A stretch of DNA of 64,000 bases from Alitta virens (Eukaryota > Annelida > Polychaeta > Phyllodocida > Nereididae), in assembly GCA_932294295.1 (NCBI GenBank), contig OW028574.1, positions 28,776,145 through 28,840,144 on the forward strand, read 5' to 3'. The notes beneath the pieces were generated by a model. It made no database searches, had not been told where the DNA came from, and worked only from the letters and a program-made list of their open reading frames with translations. The position numbers were made by a program, and so were the translations under genes. Positions 10,961 through 21,930 of the stretch are shown here, piece by piece (within the stretch, counting starts at the first letter, position 1; the number at the start of each line of letters is the position of its first letter).

Positions 10961-12595
10961 AATCATTTTGTTAGATTTTTTATTATTATTTATAAAGAAT
11001 AAATCAGATGTCAAACATTAGTTAGCACAACTATGTCCAATTCCATCATCTTGAGCACCGTCTTATTTTCACATTAAAAACATCTGGAAAATTTAATACT
11101 GTATAGTCATACTTTCACTAATCATGGTTGTCTTTCTATTCATGTGAACAAATAAAAAATACTCCACAATAGAAATGATTTAATTTTTCCCCATGTTTTT
11201 CCTTTTTTAAAGTTAATATTAAAAAATCCAGGCCATGGGTTGCTGTATAAACTGTCTATTGGATAGAATCAGACTGAAACCGGCCAATGGATCAAGTACC
11301 ACTTGTGGCTGTTGTATAGCAGTGTGTTCTCAACAATGCTCAAGGGGCCAGGTTAATTAGGCCCTCACCAGCTGCACTACTGCTGAGAATGCTATACAGG
11401 AAAGCATTTCATACCCATAGCACAGCTTAAGTGCGAAATTGGTTGTGTACTCCCAAGGGAGTTGACTATAATGAACCTAAAATTGTGATAAAGGCAATGT
11501 CCCAATATATGCAGATACATGTACAATGAGTTGTACCGGACAAGGGAGCTTTTGACTCTCTTACATATCTATATCCACAGCATAAGAAATGACTATTATC
11601 ATGTGCATCATAACCCTCAGTAAATACAACACGCATAGAATTGCCAAAACAATGTTTATTGAAAATTAAAGACATCATTACTGCAGCGCACGTAACTGTT
11701 TTCAAAAACTTTCTTGTTTCGACAGTAAAATTCTATTATAACCTATAGTGCATCAGAATCTCCCAAGTTAATTTTCAAATTGTGTTTCCTAGGCTACATA
11801 ATAACATGAGAAATAATTAAGTGTAAGTGCCCCCCTTTCATTAAATATTGAACATCAAAATCCCTCTATGATTAAACAATTGACAAGAATCATAAACCAG
11901 ACAGCATCTAATAACAGACAAAATTCACTCCCCCAGCTTGACAGGTTATCTAAGGTACATTGAAAAGTATATCATAAATAATTACTCGGAAACCTGCAAC
12001 TGCTTACTGTGCTTTCCCGTACATTGAAGAATGCTGTATTTTACCAAACTATAGTCTTGTACCTCATGGCATGATGGAATGTCTGCAATACCTGAAAATA
12101 TTAAAAAATATCCTAATTGTAACTGTGTCACTCACATAAAAAAGACCATTCAAGTGCATTTGCATAGATCTACCACTAGTTTATTTATCTAAACTACACA
12201 AATATAAATGCAGCTATAAATGTTAAGCATAACCGCACCAAGTGTATATCATATCAATTCATTATTAATGTGCCTAATCAGTGCTCATAGACAAAGTTTC
12301 CAGTCAAGTTTCCAGTCAGTAGTTGAAGCATTACAATTCATTGTATTTGAGTAGCACATAAAATTTTGTGATACTGAAGTAAATTTTTGCACATCCTTGA
12401 TTTGTCATTCTCGTCACATGTTTTTATTTTCATTAAACATTATTATTAATTACGAAATTGCCTGGAGGACAAAAATATTGTAAAACAAAGAATTAGTCTG
12501 GCCTATGCAATGATAAGCCGAGCCCTTGGATAAATCAAATTTTAGCAGGAGGTTTATTCAAATCTGCAAGGTTTAATGTATCTTTAAACACAGGG
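10961..12595. other. No gene or clear repeat seen
   Basis: AT-rich sequence with only short chance ORFs. No conserved domain, tRNA or terminal repeat was recognised. Confidence 0.5.
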
Positions 12596-12710
12596 GTTCA
12601 CCAACGTGATAGCGCAGTGTCAGCTCTTAGTGGTAAACATTACTGTTTAATATAGTATTAGTAAAGTGTTTACTGCTAAGAGCTGACACCGAGCTATCAC
12701 GTTGGTGAAC
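12596..12710. repeat. 115-bp foldback (MITE-like) with ~45-bp arms
   Basis: The left end GTTCACCAACGTGATAGC is exactly complementary to the right end, and pairing continues with few mismatches through TGTCAGCTCTTAG and GTAAACA, leaving a ~25-base loop. The whole unit is one long hairpin of the kind left by a miniature inverted-repeat element. No target duplication was resolved. Confidence 0.75.
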
Positions 12711-12805
12711 GCTTGTGCTTCAAACAATAAAAGCATTCATTCAAATAAAGCAGTTCAGCTGTCTTTTTTTTAAAATGAAGTTTAAAATTACCTCCACATC
12801 CTAGC

Positions 12806-14832
12806 CAGATTTGCAGCAGCTGAGACTGTGACACAGGTTTAAATATTTGAAAAACCTGCAAAACACAAAATAGCAATATTAAATCCATGTACAAATATTC
12901 ACCATGATTGACAAGAGGACAAAATATGTACAGCCAACTATACCTACACAACAGCGGCAAGATGTACTAAAGAAGTGCTTGCCACTGAAACTATGTTTTC
13001 TAATTGATTACAGTCGAAATTTATGAATTCGCTTTACATTCAATTTGAAGTCTAATGATAAATTACAGAAAAACTGGTTTTTAAGCATAACATACCAGGT
13101 GAAGCATAAGCAGAGGAAAGCTCTGACCTTTCTATTTGCAAAACAGGTTACCTTAATTGTATTCATTACTTAAATGTCCAAATGAGGCATTGTAATGTAC
13201 TAGCTGTTGAAAAAAAATTATGAATTGCAGTTGGTTTTTTACCATATCACTGACCATCCAGCTGTTTCGGCCATGTTATAAGTGATATCTATTATATATT
13301 TTTTATTTTAAACTGCTTGTTTATTGCATTTGACAAATAGGTTTTCTATATTACTGTCTACCCTAGGCATATTTTCCAATTTTTGTATTGAGGGTAATTA
13401 AGTGATCAGGCCCTAGGTCACATAAACTAGGCCCCCCCTATATACGATTATTAATTATATGCCACTTATGAAACTAAATAGACCAATACACTTGCATATA
13501 ACTAAATACACTTATGTCAATAGCTACTATAGACTAACATACCTTGAACCTTGATTTGATGCTAGCACTGAGGCTGCTTGTCTGGAAGTGAAAGGAATAT
13601 TGGCCACATAGCAGTAGCATTAGAAAGAAACATGATTAACATACTCAAATCCTGTTTGTGTCAGCTTGTTGTAAACTGACACTGCACTACACAGATGATA
13701 ATAGCGCAAAAGCCAAAAGTCGGGTCGGCCTAATCTTCAACCTACAAGCTAAAGAATAGTCTTATTGTCTCACCACATAAAACGGGTACAGGGCCATGTC
13801 AGTGTCAAGGCTCTTGGTCAGTGTCACTGTATTCTCCTTGCTGTGACAATGTCAACTAAATGGCGCTGGAGTAACTTCGTCGGCCACCTGGTGGATATGA
13901 TATACATTCCTCAGATTCTCATGCAAATTCCCGTGCACATTCTGACGGGATTTATCTTGAACCGCAGCGAACTTTTCTTTTAACTCCTGATTAACGCAAT
14001 AATGTGGGTTGATCTTTGGAGACTTGCATCATGGTAAATTCTAATCATATATGCAATCCTAATGTGTAACTCAAAAAGCTGGCAATGTTTTAAGCAAATT
14101 TAGGTGACATTCCAGGCATAACTGCACGTGCAGGTCGGAGGTGCATTTGCATATGCAATGGAAATTGCATATGTCATTGGCGGCTGCATATGCCAATTGT
14201 GGCTGCATGTGATTGTAGCTGCATGTGCCAATGTTAGTTGCATATGCCATTCCAGTGGCATATGCGCACGTGCATGCTGTTTTTTAGGAAATTATATCTT
14301 ACTGGGTCAGAGGTGCATTTGCATATGCAATGGAAATTGCATATGTCATTGGCGGCTGCATATGCCAATTGTGGCTGCATGTGATTGTAGCTGCATGTGC
14401 CAATGTTAGTTGCATATGCCATTCCAGTGGCATATGCGCACGTGCATGCTGTTTTTTAGGAAATTATATCGTAATTACTGGGTCGGAGGTGCATTTGCAT
14501 ATGCAATGGAAATTGCTTATGTCATTGGCGGCTGCATATGCCAATTGTGGCAGCATGTGATTGTAGCTGCATGTGCCAATGTTAGTTGCATATGCCATTC
14601 CAGTGGCATATGCGCACGTGCATGCTGTTTTTTAGGAAATTATATCGTAATTACTGGGTCGGAGGTGCATTTGCATATGCAATGGAAATTGCTTATGTCA
14701 TTGGCGGCTGCATATGCCAATTGTGGCTGCATGTGATTGTAGCTGCATGTGCCAATGTTAGTTGCATATGCCATTCCAGTGGCATGTGCGCACATGTATG
14801 CATGCTTTTTTTTAGGAAATTATATCTTACTG
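12806..14832 (+). repeat. Tandem duplication, copy 1 (contains the empty Kolobok site)
   Basis: Starts CAGATTTGCAGCAGCTGAGA and matches the sequence at 14833-14869 joined to 20846-21930 almost base for base, with some indels (for example ~400 bp at 13497-13900 absent from copy 2). Copy 1 reads straight through GACACAGGTTTAAATATTTG near 12830-12850, the site where copy 2 carries the 6-kb transposon. The 3' part of copy 1 carries an expanded satellite array. I see no gene in it. Confidence 0.85.
14133..14832 (+). repeat. Four-unit ~175-bp satellite rich in GCATATG
   Basis: The landmark GAGGTGCATTTGCATATGC recurs at 14138, 14310, 14486 and 14662, giving periods of 172, 176 and 176 bp. Units are nearly identical. 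Each holds five GCATATG and two GCATGTG cores, including ATTTGCATATGCAAT, a near-palindrome that contains octamer (ATTTGCAT) half-sites. Copy 2 of the duplication has only one shortened unit (about 21795-21925), so the array grew in copy 1. ORFs in both directions through the array are by-products of the repeat. Confidence 0.9.
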
Positions 14833-14869
14833 CAGATTTGCAGCAGCTGAGACTGTGACACAGGTTTAA
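14833..14869 (+). repeat. Tandem duplication, copy 2, left piece
   Basis: CAGATTTGCAGCAGCTGAGA through CAGGTTTAA, identical to the start of copy 1, ends exactly at the TTAA duplicated by the transposon insertion. Confidence 0.85.
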
Positions 14870-14885
14870 AGGTGCCCTCCAGTGA
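14870..14885 (+). repeat. Kolobok-like left terminal inverted repeat
   Basis: AGGTGCCCTCCAGTGA, exact inverse of 20830-20845, directly after a TTAA target copy. Confidence 0.92.
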
Positions 14886-15057
14886 CCTTTTTTTATTTGT
14901 GATTTTGAAAAAACTAGTGTATCTGAGTACATTCCCCACAGTTACAGCATTAAATACCCTCTCCACTCCACAATATTTGACCTAGCCTGCTAGCTGCTGG
15001 CTGAGGGGATTCCCTCATGTGAAAGCGCCCTCTAGTGAGACGCCATATTTGGCAGTG

Positions 15058-15071
15058 ACGTCACAGGGGTC
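15058..15071 (+). promoter_or_regulatory. CRE-containing motif upstream of the P2X7-like gene
   Basis: ACGTCACAGGGGTC, overlapping a full CRE palindrome TGACGTCA, lies 48 bp before the ATG. The same 14 bases occur in the same orientation relative to the transposase gene at 20646-20659. CREs bind CREB/ATF-type bZIP factors; use here is inferred. Confidence 0.6.
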
Positions 15072-15118
15072 TTCTCCACCCTGCAGCAGGGGCAAAAACA
15101 TGTTTGTTTACATGCAAC

Positions 15119-16690
15119 ATGGCAGAGAGTGATGATGACAGCTGCTTTATTTTAACAATAGAAGTTGATTACCCATCAGATAACTCAAGTGATGCAAGTG
15201 ACAATGATCTTGAAGGTTCAGAGTTAGATTTAGCATCATCAAATGAAGAATATCATGGAGTAATTCAAGGGTATATGTTTGAACCTGTACTGGACCATTC
15301 AAGTGGTTATGAGCCATCTCAGTCAAGTGAACAAGTTCCACAAGGCAGCCCAAGTGTACATCGGACTCAAGTTGATCCAACTGAATGGTATGTTATGTTT
15401 CATCTTATTTAGGTGTTACTGTAATGTGCAATAACCACCAATTAACTACAAAATCATCATGTCTATTGATAATTACCTAAATAAAGTTTTATGTAACCAT
15501 CATTGATGTAAATTCCATTGTGTAGACCCCTGGCTTTGTTCACATTATGCTGTAGCTTACACACATATCACAATTAATTAAATTTTAATTAGTTTGACCT
15601 ATTATTTAGTACACAATTAAAATTGACATGTGGTTATTCGAAAGGCCTTTTTTGTAGGTTATACAAGTTGTTAATTAGTATATCTGCCCCCCCCCCCCCA
15701 AGTTTCCTTACTCTGTAAGAATTTATTCAATCAAAAAAATAAAATAAAAAATTTATAAAATAAACTAAATTAAACTTGTGTGTTGATATGGTTTTTGTAT
15801 AAATACATATATGGGTAGTCATGCATGTCAGCTGCAATTTTCCACTCCTAAATTTTTGGTTTACATTTTCAGGTGCAAATGTGGACACTGCAGTACAATG
15901 CCTTCATCAGAAGAGTGCATTTGTTGTCAAGAAATACAACAAGTAAGAATGTATAAAATATACATAAATCTTTCTCTATTCTTTCTATGCTCACCCCATC
16001 ACCTGGTGGTTCAGGTGTTTCATCCATGGTGTCTATGTCATCATGGGGGTTGCACTAGCTGTTGCTTGTCAAGATAGTATTAGTTAATACAAACTTTTTA
16101 GTTTTTTCTTCATGATCCTTTATGACACCAAAATTAATATAAGCAATGTGTTCTACTGCAGGTGCTAAGTAAGTGCAATGAAGCGGATGATCGAGATGCC
16201 AACATGTATAACGGATCATCCTGGATTTGAGGCTATTGCACTGAATGTGTGGAACCTAGGCTGCAAGCTGTGTATTTTTCATATCGGCAGCATTATGGTC
16301 CTATGAGGGGATATACAATAAATGAGTAAGTACACCACATTTATAATCAATCAAGAGTTATTTGTGTTTTATCCAATTAAACCAAATACAACAGACTTGA
16401 ATGCGCACTAAAACAACCAAATTTCAGGATGGAGACATAGGTGTCAATATTTCACAAAATGACATTGAGAATAGTAGTATATTACATGTTATATGTAATT
16501 AATTTTTTGGTTTCTTTTCAGCCGGTACAGATACACCGCCTACAGGCATTTTGTTCGCTGGTGCTGGGGTTACGTCGGTCGGCACTACAGGGTACACTTG
16601 CCGGCATGTGTAGTGCAAAAAGGGCGTTCGGCGTTTTCAAATGAAGATACCTACACTGGTTTCAAATATCCAAGTCTTGGAACTGATTAA
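15119..16690 (+). pseudogene. P2X7 C-terminal (ballast) domain-like protein inside the transposon
   Basis: Four exons: 15119-15387, 15873-15942, 16162-16325, 16522-16690, all with GT-AG borders and agreeing phases. Exon 1 gives an acidic Ser/Asp-rich tail. Exon 2 gives WCKCGHCS..CICCQEI (shortened), exon 4 gives TAYRHFVRWCWG, LPACVV and YTGFKYPS. This matches the cysteine-rich zinc-binding intracellular domain of P2X7 receptors (WCxCGxC, AYR, LPxC, YxGFKxP) known from vertebrate P2X7. There is no P2X channel part, so it is a stand-alone domain. Exon 3 has two mutually compensating frame breaks with a TGA between them; the alternative frame in between encodes the expected CITDHPGFEAI. The role in transposition is unknown. 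An acidic N-terminus plus zinc domain could mediate protein binding. Confidence 0.78.
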
Positions 16691-16726
16691 TCAACACATT
16701 GCATTTAAGAAGACATTTTATTTTCA

Positions 16727-19700
16727 CTAGTGTATAAACCTTGTCAATAGCAAGTTTACTGCTTGTTGTTTTTCTGGATGTTTAAATTGGCTGGAGAGAC
16801 TCAGGAATTTGTATGTCCTCCAGCACAGCTTGGTACTTTTCTGGATCTGATAAAACATCTCTGAATATAAGTTTTGCCAGTTCATCGATGTAGTCTGGAA
16901 GAAAGTGCAAGACGGGGTAAATATTGTGTTACAGTACATATATTCTGAGAGATTCTTTTCATACCTAATTATTTGCTTACCAAAGGTTGGTTCAGTCTTT
17001 ATGGGAATGACTGAGAATCCGCCTTTCTTGTACTTCGGGAAAGAGATCTTATACATCAGGTCCCCCGACTTGTTTTTAGCCTGCAATCTTTGTGAGTTTT
17101 CATTGAAATGAAGCGCAGCCAGCAATAACCTGTAGGAGTATAGAGAACTGTGTATTTTCTGTTCTATTTATGAATTTGGTCTTCACTTTTAAAAGATTGA
17201 GCTAAGACTAAGCTGCACTTACCAATTGTATGCTCTTGTCTGCAGGTGGCATGCATTCTTATATGTTATGCTATGTAGCTGAAACTGGGAAGCATGCATG
17301 CAACTGATGAGATACAAAGAACATGCATCATGCTGGGTAAAGGGAATGTAGGGATGCCATGACACTTGGCTGGTTAATTGATGGAACTCAGGAAGCTTCA
17401 CAAATAAGGAATTGTCATTACTATCTCACATAGAACGGGGTCATTTGACATAGGTAGAAAAAAAGTGTCTGATTACCTGCATAACATTCCCAGGTATGAG
17501 AAAGCTACATTTTTTGGAGCAAACTTTAGGATCAAGCTGTGGAATGATTCAATAGTGGAGGTTTGGTGAAGTGGGCTCAGTTTTTTAATGTCATTAACGA
17601 GCCTCTTATTCTGCAAAATATCACAGAGCTTCTCACAAGCCTTTGTGCCTAAAAGAAACAAAGTTTCCATTAAATCAATTAAGTTGAGAGATATCAATCT
17701 AAAGATGGGGAAGTATATTAATGTTGTTTGTTACTTACTGGGTTTGAGCCACTTCCTAGCATTTTCTCCAACCAGAGGAATATGCTGGCATGCTGGGTAT
17801 GCATCATCATCATGTTCATGAATATCTTGAACATGATTACTGATTGATTTCCACTTGGCAACTGCTTGATCACTTGAGTCAGAATTGGCTGCACGGAAAT
17901 AAAGGTGATTGACAATGCTGCGTATCCAGTCCTTCACTTCACTGCAGTCTCTCTCTTTTGCCAGGGCTTCAAGTTTTCGTGATACCCCTGAAATCAAAGG
18001 TCATGTAATATTTATATCATTACAACACAGGTATTTTCTATGACTCATAAGATTTATAAGACAAACATTGATCGTATCATTTTAACCATACCTTTTGCAA
18101 CGTGCCACACATCATAGTAATGACGAACTGATGGCTGTTTTTCCCTCATAAATTTCTGGATTTGGGGATGTCGATCAGTAACTAGGGCATTAATCTTTAA
18201 TCCAGCCTGTTGCAGTTTGTCTAGGCTTCTGATGAGGCCCTCCTTTTCCATATGAGTACTGCCGCCAACTTCATTGCTCTGTAAAGTTCAAGCAATGAAA
18301 CCGCACAACTGGATGCCAGGATACAATAAAATGAAAAAAGTGCTTTATCAATATTTATGCAACACAAATGTACCTGTACTAATTGGATGTCTACCACTTT
18401 GTTGCTTTTCAAATCCATGGTGGTGTAGGACCCATACTTTGCACAGTGACCCGGGCTATCTGCTCGCATGTCACCTCCAAGGGTGATGCTGGTCTCTTGC
18501 ATCAGTTGCTGCAGTAGAAATGCCTGATGTTCTTTCCAGTGCCAGATGATGGATGGCTGCATAACCCTCTTGACATGATCGAAATAAGTACTTTCACTGA
18601 TTGTCTGCACTTTCAGTGCAGTCAGCACCTGAAATGACACAGGAATCATTTTATATGTTGGGAATGACAGAAATGCTCAGTTTAACAAGGTTTATTTTAA
18701 AAGTGCTTTTAAGCTAAATGATTTTACCTTGTGCACTGAGGAAAATGAAGAACCAGTGAAGCATATTGCTGCTGACAAATGCAAATTTCCAGCGGGTAAA
18801 TTCTGAATGATAGGCTGACTGTGCCACTTCCGCTTATGACCACAATGAACACACTTCTGACTCAAGGCCAAGAATGACCCAATGCTGTGTTCCTGTAATT
18901 CACATGGCCTACTACAGATTGGAAGTCATGCAAGAGTTCCAGAAGGCATTCCCTGTAGACCAGATACTTGACTTTCTCATGTAAAGCAGTAGAGACTTGT
19001 TTCCTGGAAGCAAAATGTTTATGAGTTGCTGATCCCTCAGAATGAACCAGTTGCGCTGTACCAATGCATATATATAGGCTTATGCTATAAAAAGTAACCC
19101 GAATAATAGTGACAAGGCATAGTGAACACACTCCTGACTAACAGTGATTATTTGCTGAATTCGAGAGACTGTCCTTACCTGTCTGTTGCATATTCCGCTA
19201 TGCTTGACATGTTTGGCTGATAAGACAAATCTTGCGAGTCTTCCTCCATGTCAACTGAAAAGTCCAACCTCCTCTTTTTAGCCGGAGTTGAGGCATGAAG
19301 TGGTGATGCAATCCTGTCCGATTTCCTGTTACAGTTAATCCCAAAGTCAGTCACTCGTGGTTTTACTTGAATACCTGTTAATTAACATGAATAACAGTGA
19401 AAATGAATGTTTCCGTTGTGTGCTTTTTGGGATAGGGGAATCCTTTACAAATAAATGGAATATTATAAATGTTGGTATAAACCAAGAAAACTATGTATAC
19501 TACTATGAGCATTTAATAATATTATATTTTTACTGTGTTTATCATAGTCACCTATTAATCTGTGGTAAGTATTTTTCTTGGTTTTTGGCTTGGCCTCAAA
19601 CTTGGTCTGTGTACCAATACTCCTATACCGGGGCACAGTGATTGGATCCTCCCACTGGGTGGTAGCATTCTTAGTCAGGGGCTCATGGGCAGTCACTGTG

Positions 19701-20484
19701 TCAGTTTCCTGCAAGTCCATGCCATCATCATTGACTGACTCCTCTTCAGTCCTGCTGATCTCATGTGGATCTTGCGTAGCTGATCCTTCATGTTCTTGTA
19801 GCAACTATAGGACATGGAATTAAAAACAAATCATCATTTAATCATCACTTCATAACATGAAGTTCTCAATACATGCTCCTCACGGTCATTGCCAGGGATT
19901 ATTTGGGTAGGAAGAAACATCCCCCCCCCCCCAAAAGTTATAATAAAATGTATAGGAAAAAAAAAATCAAAGAAAATACAAGCCAAAACCCCCCCCCCCC
20001 CCCCTGAAGCCCTCTATAGCTATGACAGATATAGAAGTTATATATGCATTTATATATAACTTTTTCTATTCTTTTGTTATGCCTTTGTTAATGTACATAC
20101 AATTTAAAACAACTGACTGGTATTGGACCTATAAATATTTTGATCCAATTAGTTAATTAAATGACTCACCCTTTGGATCTCGTTTCCTAACTGCAGGTCT
20201 TTGAAATGTCTCATCTTGCAATTGTCCCCCAGGAGTGGCACCATCCTTTAAAATCAATCGCTTTGCTGTCTTCTCCTGCACTTCAGTCCAATTAATAAAA
20301 CAGTCTCTGGAGAAGTGGGCACTACATATATGACTGGATGCAGGTTTTGGATCCCATTTTCTCTTTGTCTGTACAAAATTAATCCATGCCTTGCACGTGG
20401 GTGGATCCTTGATTGGAAATTGATGCAAGGTGTCAAGTGGCCTGGGGTGTTGTTACACCCATATACAACACACCTCTTAGGCAT
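16727..20484 (-). pseudogene. THAP-domain DDE-type transposase (Kolobok-like)
   Basis: Ten or more exons; those I can place are 20170-20484, 19552-19804, 19179-19325, 18916-19003, 18728-18892, 18374-18628, 18092-18278, 17739-17987, 17477-17648, 16981-17129 and 16727-16894. Exon 1 encodes a THAP zinc finger (MPKRCVVYGC, then W, then CSAHF), a DNA-binding fold. A basic KKRRLDF follows in the third exon. The catalytic half has GGDMRADSPGH, VTDRHPQIQ and TIESFHS, which supply plausible D, D and E residues. From 18892 to the TAG at 16727 all phases agree. The 5' half is damaged: one base is missing in the THAP domain, phases disagree at the first two introns, and 23 bp between 18893 and 18915 break the frame. 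An AATAAA lies just past the stop. Confidence 0.82.
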
Positions 20485-20645
20485 TGCCTTTGCCTAACAG
20501 TGACACAATGGGAACTGTACACACAGGTGTTAATTGTATGTAACACAACTTTTTTAATTTGGTGTTCTTATGACATGTAATAGAGCAGAAGTAACAAGTG
20601 TGCATGAAAAACATGCTATGTGAGTGTTTGCTAGGGGTTTTAGGT

Positions 20646-20659
20646 GACCCCTGTGACGT
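20646..20659 (-). promoter_or_regulatory. CRE-half motif upstream of the transposase gene
   Basis: On the minus strand ACGTCACAGGGGTC, identical to 15058-15071 near the other end, 162 bp before the transposase ATG. Here the palindrome is degraded to TACGTCAC. Confidence 0.55.
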
Positions 20660-20829
20660 AGGGGGGTAATAAACTGCCATGGCGGTCGGCTCAGGAATTT
20701 CCCCAGCACCCCTCAACTTCACACTTAACTTACACATGGTTACAATAAACAGATAAACATGAAAGTGGGTGAAAATGACTCAAGACATTAGACAACATTT
20801 TAGAATGAAAATTAGCAAAGTGATATTTT

Positions 20830-20845
20830 TCACTGGAGGGCACCT
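20830..20845 (-). repeat. Kolobok-like right terminal inverted repeat
   Basis: TCACTGGAGGGCACCT on the plus strand, exact inverse of the left end, followed by TTAA. Confidence 0.92.
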
Positions 20846-21930
20846 TTAAATATTTGAAAAACCTGCAAAACACAAAAAAAGCAATATAAAATCCATGTAC
20901 AAATATTCACCATGATTGACAAGAGGACAAAATATGTACAGCCAACTATACCTACACAACAGCGGCAAGATGTAGGCCTACTAAAGAAGTGCTTGCCACT
21001 GAAACTATGTATTCTAATTGATTACAGTCGAAATTTATGAATTTGCTTTACATTCAATTTGAAGTCTAATGTTAAATTACAGAAAAACTGGTTTTTAAGC
21101 ATAACATACCATGCAGGTGAAGCATAAGCAGAGGAAAGCTCTTCAGGGTGACCTTTCTATTTGCAAAAACTGAAATTTAATGGAAATCTGTCTTACCATA
21201 TATATGCAAGGATAAATGGCACCTTAATGGTATTCATTACTTAAATGTCCAAATGAGGCATTGTAATGTACTAGCTGTTGAAAACAAATTATGAATTGCA
21301 GTTGGTTTTTTACAATATAATCACTGACCATCCAGCTGTTTCGGCCATGTTAATGATATCTATTATATATTTTTTATTTTAAACTGCTTGTTTATTGCAT
21401 TTGACAATATGTTTTCTTCCCTTATTACTGTCTAGCCTAGGCATATTTTCCAATTATTGTATTGAGGGCAAGTGAGGCCCTAGGTCACATAAACTATACA
21501 CGATTATTAATTATATGCCACTTATGAAACTAAATAGACCAATACAAATGCATATAAGATACATTCCTCAGATTCTCATGCAAATTCCCGTGCACATTCT
21601 GACGGGATTTATCTTGAACTGCAGCCAACTTTTCTTTTAACTTCTGATTAACGCAATAATGGGGGTTGATCTTTGCTGGAGACTTGCATCATGGTAAAAT
21701 TCTAATCATATATGCAATCCTAATGTGTAACTCAAAATGCTGGCGATGTTTTAAGCAAATTAAGGTGACATTCCAGGCATAACTGCACGTGCAGGTCGGA
21801 GGTGCATTTGCATATGCAATGGAAATTGCATATGTCATTGGCGGCTGCATATGCCAATTGTGGCTGCATGTGCCAATGTTAGTTCCAGTGGCATATGCAC
21901 ACGTGCATGCTGTTTTTAGGAAATTATATT
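20846..21930 (+). repeat. Tandem duplication, copy 2, right piece
   Basis: Resumes at TTAAATATTTGAAAAACCTG and follows copy 1 through its length, with indels, to a single shortened satellite unit ending near 21930. It lacks the ~400 bp present at 13497-13900 in copy 1. Confidence 0.85.

Larger units (their letters stand above)
14870..20845. mobile_element. Kolobok-like DNA transposon with two convergent genes
   Basis: The element is bounded by 16-bp perfect inverted repeats (AGGTGCCCTCCAGTGA) and flanked on both sides by TTAA (14866-14869 and 20846-20849). The pre-insertion sequence is preserved in the neighbouring tandem copy at about 12830-12850, with a single TTAA. TTAA duplication together with a THAP-domain transposase is the signature of the Kolobok superfamily as I know it (piggyBac also uses TTAA, but its transposase is different). 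Inside are a plus-strand P2X7-tail-like gene (15119-16690) and a minus-strand transposase gene (16727-20484); they converge with 36 bp between stop codons. Both carry small lesions, so this copy is probably not autonomous. Confidence 0.9.

Noticed and set aside
14128..14932. Cysteine-rich ORFs (ICQLW, CICHSSG) on both strands
   Set aside because: They are translations of the ~175-bp satellite units, repeat with the DNA, and have no start or splice context.
14870..20845. piggyBac element (TTAA target)
   Set aside because: The transposase has a THAP finger and GDxRxDSPG/TDRH/ESFHS blocks, not piggyBac domains.
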